From assembly GCF_023715685.1 (NCBI RefSeq), contig NZ_JAMBOQ010000002.1:124001-188000 (forward strand): 64,000 bases of DNA, given 5' to 3'. The position numbers and the translations under genes are program-made. Under the pieces are notes generated by a model. It did no database searches and was not told the DNA's origin. It worked only from the letters and a program-made list of their open reading frames with translations. Origin of the DNA: Priestia aryabhattai (GTDB lineage Bacteria > Bacillota > Bacilli > Bacillales > Bacillaceae_H). This document shows, one piece after another, positions 43,400 to 52,952 of the stretch (its first letter is position 1; each line of letters opens with the position of its first letter).

Positions 43400-44767
43400 A
43401 TGAACGCATTTAGATGGATAGCTGCAAGGAAACAGCTTTCTCCTCGTGCTTTTAAAGATGAGTTAAATAGCCAAATATGGTTTAGTCCCTTAATTTATGC
43501 TCTTTTTTCTGTTCTTTTAGCTGCATTGACGCTGTTTCTTGACTATTATTGCAAAGTAGGAGAGAAGGTTCCTTCATTTTTTTCAATCAACATGAGTTTA
43601 ACTAATACGTTAGTTAGTACCATTATGCCTGGAATTCTGTCAATTACGACGTTTACCTTTAATTTAATGCTTGTTGTGTTTACATCCTTTGCAGCTCAGT
43701 TTTCTCCTCGAGTGTTAAAAAACTTTGCTTCTTCTAAATCTACTCAGCGAATTCTAGGGATTTTTATAGGGAGTTTTTTGTATACACTTTTTGTCTTTCT
43801 CTTTTTGAACAGTTCACAAGTAGATGGGTATTTTGCTATTCCTTTTGTGACGACGGCGCTGTCGGTTTTTAGTGCAGGCACTTTTGTCTACTTTATTAAT
43901 CATTCTGTTAAGTGGCTGCAAGTAAATCACATGACTCAATCGATGAAAACAGCGTCCATAAAAGCAATTGAGACGACAATCCGCGAAGAACTGGAGATTC
44001 ATCGAACGCAATCTAGTCATAACGAACAGTTTTCCTTTCCTGAAGGAGAGAAAAACCCGGTATATATTCAAACATCTGGCTATATTCAAACGGTGAATTA
44101 TAGCCGATTGATTCACTATGCCAAAGAGCATAATTTAGTCATAAAAATGGAGCGTGAAGTAGGGGATTATGTGCTCAGCGGAACCGTATTGTTTTATTAT
44201 TGGTATAGAGATTCTATAGAGGATGATGAAATTGATCACACCATTTTTCACCAATATGTCCATGTAGGGAAATCTCAAACTGATATTCAAGATACTACGT
44301 ATATTATTACGAAGTTTGTGGAGATGGCGATTAAATCGTTAGGAAATGATGACTTCAAAACGGCGGTTAACTCCATTCACCAAATTAGCGATATTCTTCG
44401 GGAAATTTGTGACGCTAGTCAATTCTCTTCTTATTTAGTTGATAATAGCGGTATCATACGAATGGTGATACCTGACAAAAAGTTTGAGGACTTTTTGTAT
44501 GATGGATTTGCTAATATCCGGCACTATGCTAGACGTAATATTATCATTACAATGGAACTGCTCAAAACGCTTGGAAATCTAGCTGAGGCCATTGGACCAG
44601 CTTATTACGACGACATCTGGGAGTTTGCGGTATACATTTCTAAAGGCTTTGAAGAAGAGTATCTATTTGTTCAAGATAAAAAATATTTTTTACATATTCT
44701 TTGCGATTTAGCTATTTCTACAGAAAAAGAAGAACAATATGAACAAATGGCTAAACAAATTAACTAG
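43400..44767 (+). CDS. DUF2254 family membrane protein
   Basis: A 455-residue protein. Four helices in the first 190 residues (about 30-52, 70-100, 117-135 and 142-165) include IMPGILSITTFTFNLMLVVFTSFAAQFSPRVL, the diagnostic DUF2254 block. A soluble C-terminal part of 260 residues contains GYIQTVNYSRLIHYAKEHNLVI and a helical end. No catalytic motif is recognised and the family function is unknown. AAAAGGAAGGTTTTGT precedes the ATG. It is convergent with the aldehyde dehydrogenase gene. Confidence 0.85.
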   Translation: MNAFRWIAARKQLSPRAFKDELNSQIWFSPLIYALFSVLLAALTLFLDYYCKVGEKVPSFFSINMSLTNTLVSTIMPGILSITTFTFNLMLVVFTSFAAQFSPRVLKNFASSKSTQRILGIFIGSFLYTLFVFLFLNSSQVDGYFAIPFVTTALSVFSAGTFVYFINHSVKWLQVNHMTQSMKTASIKAIETTIREELEIHRTQSSHNEQFSFPEGEKNPVYIQTSGYIQTVNYSRLIHYAKEHNLVIKMEREVGDYVLSGTVLFYYWYRDSIEDDEIDHTIFHQYVHVGKSQTDIQDTTYIITKFVEMAIKSLGNDDFKTAVNSIHQISDILREICDASQFSSYLVDNSGIIRMVIPDKKFEDFLYDGFANIRHYARRNIIITMELLKTLGNLAEAIGPAYYDDIWEFAVYISKGFEEEYLFVQDKKYFLHILCDLAISTEKEEQYEQMAKQIN

Positions 44768-44768
44768 T

Positions 44769-44807
44769 AAAAAAGCCGAAGTCAACGTGTGACTTCGGCT
44801 TTTTTTT
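44769..44807. terminator. bidirectional terminator between convergent genes
   Basis: AAAAAAGCCGAAGTC and GACTTCGGCTTTTTT form a 15-bp stem with a 7-base loop, shared by the DUF2254 and aldehyde dehydrogenase genes. Confidence 0.88.
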
Positions 44808-46111
44808 TATTTATTTGAACGTTTTAAGATGCTTTTTGCATGTGAAAATGTATCAAAGCTTGCTTTTCCGTGATACGCACCCATTCCGCTGTCGCCCACT
44901 CCGCCAAATGGAAGGTAGTGAGATGTCATATGGTTAATCGTATCGTTAATAGAACCGCCGCCAAATGACACGCTGTTTAAAATATGATCTTGGACTGCTT
45001 CATCTTCAGAGAAAAGATAAAGTGCTAATGGTTTTGGACGTTTCACGATTGCCTCGATTACTTCTGAGATTTCATCGTATACCATTACTGGAAGAATGGG
45101 TCCAAAGATTTCATCTTGCATCACATCGTCTTCCCATGAGATGTTGTCAAGAACGGTTGGCTCAATAAACAGACGAGAGCGGTCCGTTTTGCCTCCCATC
45201 ACTACGTTTCCGTTCGTTAAGAAATTGCTAAGGCGATCAAAATGCTTTTCGCTCACCACGTGAGGGAAATCTAGGTTTTGTGAAACATCTTCACCGTATG
45301 TGTTTGTTACCACTTCTTTTAACTTAGCTAGCAGCTCGTCTTTTACATTTCGTTGAACAAGAATGTAGTCTGGAGCTACACAAGTTTGACCAGCATTTGC
45401 AAATTTTCCGCGCGCAATACGTTTTGCTGCTTCTTCAATATTTGCATCTTCGTGTACAATTGTAGGGCTTTTTCCACCTAGTTCTAGTGTAACAGGAGTT
45501 AAATGTTTGGCTGCCGCTTCTGCCACAATTTTGCCGACCATTGTACTTCCTGTAAAGAAGATATAATCAAAGTTTTCTTTTAGTAAAGCAGTGCTTGTTT
45601 CTACTTCTCCTTCGACTACAGTCATGTATTCTTCAGAGAAGTTCTCGTTAATCATTGCAGCAAGAAGGCTTGACGTATGAGGTGTTAATTCAGAAGGTTT
45701 TAACACCACGCAGTTTCCTGCAGCAATTGCTCCTACTAACGGTGATACAGCAAGTTGGAACGGGTAGTTCCATGGTGCAACCACTAGAGCTAAACCGTAC
45801 GGATCTTGATAAATATAGCTTTTTGCTCCCGCATGAGTAGATGGCGTTTCTACTTCTTTTGGCGCTGCCCATTCTACAAGGTTATTAAGCGCAAAGTCGA
45901 TTTCGCTTAGCACAAGGCCAACTTCTGCACGTTTTGCTTCAAACTCTGGTTTATTAAGATCAGCTTTTACTGCTTTTAAAATGTCGTCTTCATGACGCAC
46001 AACAAGTTCTCTTAATTTCTTTAGCGTCTCCATACGGAACACAACGTTTTTTGTTTTACCGCTGCGAAAGAATGAAAGTTGTTTTTTTGTAAGTTCTTGA
46101 TAGTTATTCAT
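44807..46111 (-). CDS. class 3-type NAD(P)-dependent aldehyde dehydrogenase
   Basis: A 434-residue aldehyde dehydrogenase of the fatty-aldehyde/class 3 type (YwdH/AldX-like). VAPWNYPFQLAVSPLVGAIAAGN (about residues 109-131) and LKPSELTPHTS start the Rossmann domain. FTGSTMVGKIV is the NAD loop, ELGGKSP (about 205) holds the catalytic Glu and NAGQTCVAPDY (about 239) the catalytic Cys. DEIFGPILPV follows near 330. The compact length and short C-terminus suit class 3. It probably oxidises medium- to long-chain aldehydes. GGAGACTC precedes the ATG. Confidence 0.88.
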   Translation of the reverse strand: MNNYQELTKKQLSFFRSGKTKNVVFRMETLKKLRELVVRHEDDILKAVKADLNKPEFEAKRAEVGLVLSEIDFALNNLVEWAAPKEVETPSTHAGAKSYIYQDPYGLALVVAPWNYPFQLAVSPLVGAIAAGNCVVLKPSELTPHTSSLLAAMINENFSEEYMTVVEGEVETSTALLKENFDYIFFTGSTMVGKIVAEAAAKHLTPVTLELGGKSPTIVHEDANIEEAAKRIARGKFANAGQTCVAPDYILVQRNVKDELLAKLKEVVTNTYGEDVSQNLDFPHVVSEKHFDRLSNFLTNGNVVMGGKTDRSRLFIEPTVLDNISWEDDVMQDEIFGPILPVMVYDEISEVIEAIVKRPKPLALYLFSEDEAVQDHILNSVSFGGGSINDTINHMTSHYLPFGGVGDSGMGAYHGKASFDTFSHAKSILKRSNK

Positions 46112-46174
46112 CAGAGAGTCTCCTTTTAATTCACATTTTTAGCTCTTTATTCAATGAACAGAACTAGCTGCTGC

Positions 46175-46801
46175 TTATTTCCAAGTTGTAACTGTATTGA
46201 CCGGTAAACGGTAAGAAGCATGGCCTTCGCTTGCTGCTTTTCCGATTGAGATAAGCATAATTGGAATATAACGTTCTTTATCCAGACCGAATGCTTCTGC
46301 GATTAATTCTTTTTCGTATCCGCCGATTGGATTTGTATCATATCCGTGAGCGCGAGCAACAAGCATAAGCTGCATAGACACAAGACCTGAATCAATCAAA
46401 ACGATGTCCTTCATATCTGCTTTTGGCATGTTTTCATAAATCGGCTTGAAGAAATTCAGCTGCTGTTCTTTAATGTCTTGAGGCATATACCCAAGTTCTA
46501 CTGCTTTACCGAAAATTTCGTCTGCATATTCGACGTTGTTCATATCACCAAATACGGCAATAACAGCTGAAGATGTATTAACTTGTTCGCTGTTAAACTT
46601 CGCAAGTTCAGCTAACTTTTCTTTTCCTTCTGGTGTTTCAATTACAACAAAGCGCCACGGCTGCATATTAACAGAAGAAGGAGCGCGCATAGCTTCTGTA
46701 AGGATTTCTTCCATTTCCTCACGGCTAATTTTTACTGAAGGGTCATATTTTTTAATTGAACGGCGCTTTAAAGCAATTTCATTAAAATCTTTTATAGGCA
46801 T
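46175..46801 (-). CDS. NAD(P)H nitroreductase family flavoprotein (YdgI-like)
   Basis: A 208-residue FMN enzyme. RRSIKKYDPSVKISREEME (about residues 13-31) is the standard R-R-S-x-x-x-Y start, MRAPSSVNMQPWRFVVIE (about 38-55) binds FMN, and DSGLVSMQLMLVARAHGYDTNPIGGYEKE (about 132-160) is the second FMN block. Such proteins reduce nitro compounds, quinones or flavins. AAAGGAATAATTAC precedes the ATG. Two adjacent palindromes upstream suggest repression by a dimeric MarR- or similar regulator. It precedes the aldehyde dehydrogenase gene on the same strand by 63 bases, so co-transcription is possible. Confidence 0.87.
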   Translation of the reverse strand: MPIKDFNEIALKRRSIKKYDPSVKISREEMEEILTEAMRAPSSVNMQPWRFVVIETPEGKEKLAELAKFNSEQVNTSSAVIAVFGDMNNVEYADEIFGKAVELGYMPQDIKEQQLNFFKPIYENMPKADMKDIVLIDSGLVSMQLMLVARAHGYDTNPIGGYEKELIAEAFGLDKERYIPIMLISIGKAASEGHASYRLPVNTVTTWK

Positions 46802-46876
46802 AGTAATTATTCCTTTCTCGTGTGGGTTTAAAAATATTTATTGTGCATTTTCATATTTTTAATTGCGGACAATTGT

Positions 46877-46903
46877 TTGATATATCAATAATTGATACAT
46901 CAA
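46877..46903 (-). promoter_or_regulatory. twin palindromic operator upstream of the nitroreductase gene
   Basis: TTGATATATCAA (46877-46888), a perfect 12-bp palindrome, and TTGATACATCAA (46892-46903), with one mismatch, have centres 15 bases apart. They lie 76-102 bases before the nitroreductase start. A regulator binding as two dimers is likely. A third partial copy (ACATTGAT) follows. Confidence 0.7.
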
Positions 46904-48034
<1,131 letters not shown>

Positions 48035-48053
48035 TAAATAAAACTGAACAAAC

Positions 48054-48082
48054 AGACCTTGGAATATTCCGGGGTCTTTTTT
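48054..48082 (+). terminator. intrinsic terminator of gdh
   Basis: AGACC/GGTCT outer stem with an inner TTGGAATATTCCGG helix, followed by six T residues. Confidence 0.7.
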
Positions 48083-48176
48083 ATATGTAATAAATACATA
48101 GAGGATTTACCAAATATTGAAACTTTTATTGAGATATTACGTATATAAGCTAACGATGAATAAAGGAAGTGTTGAT

Positions 48177-49163
48177 ATGCTCCCGGAAACGATTCAACAA
48201 AAAGTAGATCAGTATAGAGGTTTTTATACACGTTTAAAAAATGAGCTTAAATGGAAAGTAGCAGACCCAAAGCAGTTTATGGCTATCGCTTCTATGTATG
48301 TAGTGAAAGGCAAATCGCTCCAACTTCAGCATTATATAGATTTAAGTGACTATATTAAGAATCAAGTAGGGATGTTTTCTACATTAAAATCATCACAGCG
48401 GTTTACGATAGCAGCCATGCTAGATACCCGCTATAAGAATCCTCAAGATACGTTTCGTGAATTTCTTGATGTATATGATCAATTGGTACAAGGCGGATTT
48501 ACTAGAGGAGCATTTACGTATATTGCTGCGTCAGCTATGCTGTCGAATGAGTCGAGTCGAAATCATAAAGAAATGATCCGAAGGTCAGTAGAAATTTATC
48601 AAGGAATGAAAAAGAAGCATCTTTTCCTCACATCAAGCGGTGATGTACCTCTTGCTGTGTTGTTAGCTGAAACGAGCGAATCCGTCGATGATTTGATGCA
48701 TGAAATCGAAAACTTTTATACCACATTAGCGCAGCATGGATTTAAAAAAGGAAATGACCTTCAATTTCTAAGCCATATTCTCTCGATCGATAAAACGCTA
48801 GATGCAGATACACTTATTGAAAGATGTATATCGGTAAAAGAAATCTGTGAATCTGCAGGTATCAAAGTGAAAGCAATGCATTACCCGATCATCGGCTTAT
48901 TAGCGCTGTTTGAAAGACCAGAAAATGAAATTAAAGTCATTTATGAAGTGGTGAAACAGCTAAATGCAGACAAACTTTTTAAGTGGCACAAAGATATCAA
49001 TGTTATGCTGGCGGTTAATTTAGTTATCAGTGAAAAACTGACCGATTCTAGACTGGTCGAAACAGGCATCTATACAACGATTGAAACGATTATTCAAGCC
49101 CAGCAAGCCGCTATGTTGGCGGTTATCGCAAGCACTTCAGCAGTTACTACTACTTCTTCTTGA
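48177..49163 (+). CDS. DUF4003 family protein
   Basis: A 328-residue cytoplasmic, mostly helical protein. It starts MLPETIQQKVDQYRGFYTRL and has FTIAAMLDTRYKNPQDTFREFLDVYDQLVQGGFTRGAFTYIAASAML (about 75-121). HLFLTSSGDVPLAVLLAETSESVDDLMHEIENFYTTL (about 150-186) is next. I recognise these blocks as DUF4003, a Bacillaceae family of unknown function. The ATG at 48177 follows AAAGGAAGTGTTGAT. Transcribed alone. Confidence 0.8.
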   Translation: MLPETIQQKVDQYRGFYTRLKNELKWKVADPKQFMAIASMYVVKGKSLQLQHYIDLSDYIKNQVGMFSTLKSSQRFTIAAMLDTRYKNPQDTFREFLDVYDQLVQGGFTRGAFTYIAASAMLSNESSRNHKEMIRRSVEIYQGMKKKHLFLTSSGDVPLAVLLAETSESVDDLMHEIENFYTTLAQHGFKKGNDLQFLSHILSIDKTLDADTLIERCISVKEICESAGIKVKAMHYPIIGLLALFERPENEIKVIYEVVKQLNADKLFKWHKDINVMLAVNLVISEKLTDSRLVETGIYTTIETIIQAQQAAMLAVIASTSAVTTTSS

Positions 49164-49183
49164 TAAATAAAAAGCTATAAAAG

Positions 49184-49213
49184 AAAACGAACAGAGACTT
49201 TCTGTTCGTTTTT
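49184..49213. terminator. bidirectional terminator between convergent genes
   Basis: AAAACGAACAGA and TCTGTTCGTTTTT form a 12-bp stem with a short loop. Confidence 0.85.
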
Positions 49214-49215
49214 AC

Positions 49216-49977
49216 TTAAAAGGTATAGGCTTCGCCATCATTTGGAACAAAGACGTGAGACGCCATTTCTTTTTCTTTGATAAAGCTTTTTAATTCTTCT
49301 CGTGATAACGTCCAGTGATTAACAGCTTCCATATGGACAGAAACAATGGTAGCATAAGGGGCCGCTTTGTACACCTCGTAAATATCTTCTTTCCCCATCA
49401 CAAGAGAACCGCCTTCTAAAAATTGATTATCTCCGCCGTTTACGACAATGACCTCTGGTTTATGTGTGTTGATTTCTTCTTGAATAGCGTCATACCATAC
49501 CGTGTCCCCAGCAACATAGAGCGTTTTTTCGCGAGCGTGTTTAAAAACAACTCCGCATACTAAGCCGGCAAGCTTTAAAATTTCTCCTCTTCCGTGTTCG
49601 CCTTTTGTTTTGGTTAGTTCAATGCCTTCAAAGACCGTGTTTCTTGTTAGTGCTTCTACATTTTTAAAACCGGCATCTCTTACTACTGCGGCATCTTCTT
49701 CATTTTGAACAAACATTTTAATATCTTTTGGCAAAGCTTGTTTAGCTGCATCGTCAAAATGGTCTAAATGGAGGTGAGTGACAATAACTGCGTCTATATC
49801 ACGAATAATCTCTTCAACGGATGTCGGTAAGCTCACTAAAGGGTTGTTTTGATCTTGTCTGATTGAATTTTGGAAAGGAGGGTACGTACCTTTCTCAGCT
49901 AACATGGGATCGATTAAAAACTTTTTGCCTGCGTATTCGACAATAAGAGTGGCATTACGAATTTGTGTAATCTTCAT
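49216..49977 (-). CDS. MBL-fold metallo-hydrolase (UlaG-like)
   Basis: A 253-residue beta-lactamase-fold hydrolase. It starts MKITQIRNATLIVEYAGKKF, with the metal motif THLHLDHFD (about residues 67-75, H-x-H-x-D-H), further His in GEHGRGE (about 126) and Asp in VAGDTVWYD (about 155), and a distal His in VSVHMEAVNHW (about 218). The short form and N-terminal NATLIVEY resemble UlaG-like lactonases. Substrate unknown. AAAGGAGAGATAC precedes the ATG. The mobile element lies about 210 bp upstream of its start and may have displaced its promoter. Confidence 0.85.
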   Translation of the reverse strand: MKITQIRNATLIVEYAGKKFLIDPMLAEKGTYPPFQNSIRQDQNNPLVSLPTSVEEIIRDIDAVIVTHLHLDHFDDAAKQALPKDIKMFVQNEEDAAVVRDAGFKNVEALTRNTVFEGIELTKTKGEHGRGEILKLAGLVCGVVFKHAREKTLYVAGDTVWYDAIQEEINTHKPEVIVVNGGDNQFLEGGSLVMGKEDIYEVYKAAPYATIVSVHMEAVNHWTLSREELKSFIKEKEMASHVFVPNDGEAYTF

Positions 49978-50186
49978 CTGTATCTCTCCTTTTTTTGATC
50001 TACATATAGTTTATAGGATGCTCTATTTGCAAATACATAGATAAAATCAAGTCTTTTAGCACTTTTACTTGATAATTGAAAGAATGTTAGCGATATTTTT
50101 TAAAAAGCAAAAAGAACCGAAACAAGACTTTTTACTGAAATTTAATCAAAATAAAATTTGAGGCTTTAATTAAAAATTGGTACATG

Positions 50187-50197
50187 TTGTTAAACAA
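50187..50197. repeat. left attachment-site core (direct repeat)
   Basis: TTGTTAAACAA, preceded outside by ACATG. It matches the right copy at 55151 in the same orientation. Confidence 0.7.
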
Positions 50198-50215
50198 TTA
50201 TAAGGGATAAGAAGA

Positions 50216-50235
50216 GGAGTGGGTTATACCACTCC
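50216..50235 (-). terminator. stem-loop downstream of the recombinase operon
   Basis: GGAGTGG and CCACTCC form a 7-bp stem with a 6-base loop, 60 bases after the last stop codon of the element. It could end the operon transcript, though its T run is weak. Confidence 0.45.
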
Positions 50236-50272
50236 TTTTATCACGACATGTTTTTGTATTTTTATCACGACA
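50236..50272. repeat. left-end subterminal iterons (two copies)
   Basis: TTTTATCACGACA occurs at 50236-50248 and again, identical, at 50260-50272, 24 bases apart. Both are the exact reverse complement of the right-end motif at 55076-55088. Confidence 0.75.
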
Positions 50273-50294
50273 ACTTATGGTGTTAAGTTAGTCT

Positions 50295-50771
50295 TTATCC
50301 CTCATACGTCTCAAATAACCTTTTCAAATACTCTTCATTTCTTTTTGCGATATACTGCTCAGCTTCTATTAAACGTGTTGCTAATTCAGCTTTCGTAAGG
50401 CGCATATATTGTTTGTAAACATTCTTTAAATCCCTGTCGGGATTTAATTGTTCGAATTCGCGAAAGGTATGTTTTTTATTTTCTCGATAGGGACGATGTT
50501 TTTCGAGCTCTTTCTGTTTTTTCTTATAGCTCTTACTTTTTTCTTTATAATACGCATAGAGTTCTTCATGATTTCTAATCGTATTAAAATGAATTCCTTG
50601 TTCATCAAGCTCTTTTGTCTTTTTAGATACATTATGCAGAGTAACATCTTTACCCTCCGCAAGGAGGTCATCTATTGCTTGTTTACCTAGTTCAAAGGAG
50701 TTAACCTTTCGTTTCTCATATTCACTCTCTAAGCCACTTTTATGGTTTTCTAATGATAAGTTTTGGTTCAT
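50295..50771 (-). CDS. small TnpC-like protein of the recombinase element
   Basis: A 158-residue, charged, mostly helical protein, in the position of tnpC in Tn554-type elements. It begins MNQNLSLENHKSGLESEYEK, has DDLLAEGKDVTLHNVSKKTKELDEQGIHFNTIRNHEELYAYY (about residues 33-75), which looks like a helix-turn-helix, then a long Lys-rich coiled-coil segment and KAELATRLIEAEQYIAKRNEEY near the end. The pattern resembles small transposition accessory proteins (DUF6262-like), which act with TnpA/TnpB. It overlaps the end of the large recombinase gene by 32 bases. ATAAGGAGA precedes the ATG. Confidence 0.7.
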   Translation of the reverse strand: MNQNLSLENHKSGLESEYEKRKVNSFELGKQAIDDLLAEGKDVTLHNVSKKTKELDEQGIHFNTIRNHEELYAYYKEKSKSYKKKQKELEKHRPYRENKKHTFREFEQLNPDRDLKNVYKQYMRLTKAELATRLIEAEQYIAKRNEEYLKRLFETYEG

Positions 50772-52923
50772 TCTCCTTATCTCTCCTATACTCTTCGATT
50801 AATGCTATTTCTTTCAATTCAACTTTGGCATCATGTATGGTTTTTTTTATTTTCATCACTTCCAGATTAAAGCCTTTTCCTTCGTAAAATTCCTTCGATT
50901 TTTCTGCCCAGCCTAGAAAATCAAGTAACTCATGCTTTTGTTCTGGTTCAGGTATTTTCGTACCGCAGCCTATGCATTCAAATTTTATTGGGCAAATCTT
51001 ATTGGTAACACATGTGCCCCCAACCGTCTTACTAAAGGGTCCACTAATTTTTCTTTGACGTTCAAAAAGAGCTTGTAGCTCTTCTGGTTGCCTTAAAACT
51101 TCTTTTATCATGTCAATTTGAGTAATCATGGAGGTGTGAAAATCAGTGACGACATTTGCTACTTGGCTTTGGGTAGGCTGAGAGTAATATCCTGTAACCT
51201 CTAAATCCTTTTGATTCAGTATCATTGCTACCACATCAACGGGAAGTTCCTCTGTCTGTACCGCATGTGTTGCAAATCCGTGGCGTAGTAAGTGAGGTTT
51301 CAGCTTTACCAACTTCTTATCTTGTGTCTCATAAATCAATCCGAAACAGATGAAGTTCAAAATAGCTGCAAAAGTTTTATGTCCAAAATGTTTACCATGA
51401 AGCTGAAATAAATAGGGGTGTTCTGGTCGTGATAACCCATTACTCTTATGATATTGAAATTTCACTTTTGGAATTGAGCCCTCATAATTTACATCCCTAA
51501 GGTAAAAAACAATTTCCTTTATTAAATCAAAAGTATCTTTGTTAACATAAAACACTGCAAGTTCATCTCTTCCTTTGGGTATAGCTCTAAACATATACGA
51601 AGTTTTTACTACATTTGTTTTTTGGTCATTGATAGTTCCCTGGTCCAAACACCCAATACCCAAATGAATTTGAGCCACTTCACCTAATCTTGCACCTGAC
51701 GAAGTAAATATATCTAGTATTGTCGCACCGAACAGAGCTGTAATGTATAAAACTTCAACGTTCATTAAGATGCCATCGGCATATCTCTGAGAGTTAGTTA
51801 TAAAAGTCCCTTGTGCTAGAAGACCTTTGTGAGAAGGAAGGAAAGGCGCATTATTACTTTCTACTCCTGTTTCCTTATATCCGTACATTTCCAGTATTTT
51901 CAGCTTTTCATTTATTTGTTCTTCACTTAAATATTGAAACCAACTTCCCACTAATTGATGCTCTAAAATGGGTAAAAACCAAAAACCTTCGGTTTCTTCT
52001 AATGGCTCGCCAGTTTCGTCATCTACTATTTCTGCCTTTAAAAACTCGACAAAGTACTCGTTCTTCTCTTCTGAAAAAGTAGACTTTCGTGCCTTTGCTT
52101 TATTAATGGTTGTTGAAGTGAAGTTTTCACTATGATGAAGTGTGAACGATGGCTTGTCCCATAACCGAAAAGAAAAAAGCTCCTTTGATACCTCTCCACG
52201 TTCCTCATTTTCAAGATAAGCAAAGTCAAAAGGCAGGGGGTAATTGTTAGTTTTTACTACTTCCACAGCCTCTAGGTATTTCCGCCGCAAACGCCTAACT
52301 TGGTTCAAACGAAATCCACCTTCGGCACGGATTTTTATAAATTCTTTGGAAATGGCGTCTGTTTCAGATTTTCGTTTACTTTTAGCTGCTTCGATGGCTG
52401 ATTTTGAAACATTAAAATCTCTTCCATCTAAAGTTGGTAGAGGGAAAAGAAAAGGAGTAAACATTTCTTTTTGTTCCGTTGCTAACTTGGTCGAATACCA
52501 TTTATGCACTTTTCTACCAAAGTTTTTATACGAAAAAAGGAATGAACTTCTCTTATTATCTGAATGAGAGGGAAGAATCTCCCGTCTTAAATAATTGGAT
52601 AGGTGGATATCTACATCAAAATCATGAACACTTGCCAATTTAAGTTCTTGAAAGAGTTCTCTAAGAACAACACACATCGGGCTCAACCGAGCCTTAATAG
52701 ACGCGGGATTCAAGTTTAGATTTGACGTTACTATCAACGTTAATGCTAAGTGGTTTGTAAAAGGATAACCACAACAGTTGTTTTTGAAGTAACGCAAATG
52801 CTCAGGATGAACCTTATCCCAAAGGTAACCTCGTTTATCCTGATAGACAAGGATGTCGTCATTAACTTTGCCTTTTAATTCTTGATACCATCGTTTGCTT
52901 TCTAATTCATCCATCACCATCAT
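50740..52923 (-). CDS. large tyrosine recombinase, TnpB-like
   Basis: A 727-residue site-specific recombinase. The catalytic domain lies in the middle to C-terminal part: SSGARLGEVAQIHLG carries Arg-I, LKPHLLRHGFATHAV the H-x-x-R pair, and VTGYYSQPTQSQ the likely nucleophilic Tyr. The position usually held by His/Trp-III reads N-Q (MILNQKDLE). A C-terminal zinc-finger-like region follows, GGTCVTNKICPIKFECIGCGTK, with four Cys. Length and finger match TnpB of Tn554 (about 630 residues) more than ordinary phage integrases. It starts 30 bases after the first recombinase. Confidence 0.82.
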   Translation of the reverse strand: MMVMDELESKRWYQELKGKVNDDILVYQDKRGYLWDKVHPEHLRYFKNNCCGYPFTNHLALTLIVTSNLNLNPASIKARLSPMCVVLRELFQELKLASVHDFDVDIHLSNYLRREILPSHSDNKRSSFLFSYKNFGRKVHKWYSTKLATEQKEMFTPFLFPLPTLDGRDFNVSKSAIEAAKSKRKSETDAISKEFIKIRAEGGFRLNQVRRLRRKYLEAVEVVKTNNYPLPFDFAYLENEERGEVSKELFSFRLWDKPSFTLHHSENFTSTTINKAKARKSTFSEEKNEYFVEFLKAEIVDDETGEPLEETEGFWFLPILEHQLVGSWFQYLSEEQINEKLKILEMYGYKETGVESNNAPFLPSHKGLLAQGTFITNSQRYADGILMNVEVLYITALFGATILDIFTSSGARLGEVAQIHLGIGCLDQGTINDQKTNVVKTSYMFRAIPKGRDELAVFYVNKDTFDLIKEIVFYLRDVNYEGSIPKVKFQYHKSNGLSRPEHPYLFQLHGKHFGHKTFAAILNFICFGLIYETQDKKLVKLKPHLLRHGFATHAVQTEELPVDVVAMILNQKDLEVTGYYSQPTQSQVANVVTDFHTSMITQIDMIKEVLRQPEELQALFERQRKISGPFSKTVGGTCVTNKICPIKFECIGCGTKIPEPEQKHELLDFLGWAEKSKEFYEGKGFNLEVMKIKKTIHDAKVELKEIALIEEYRRDKENEPKLIIRKP

Positions 52924-52952
52924 ATGCCAACACCCCTTGGTTCATCGATAAG

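Noticed and set aside
43110..43409. Minus-strand frame over the glycine-rich tail
   Set aside because: Produced by the GGN-rich coding sequence of the TPM gene on the plus strand.
50187..50197. TTGTTAAACAA considered as a chromosome-dimer (dif) site
   Set aside because: It lacks the XerC/XerD arm sequences of Bacillus dif; it fits better as the target core of the recombinase element.
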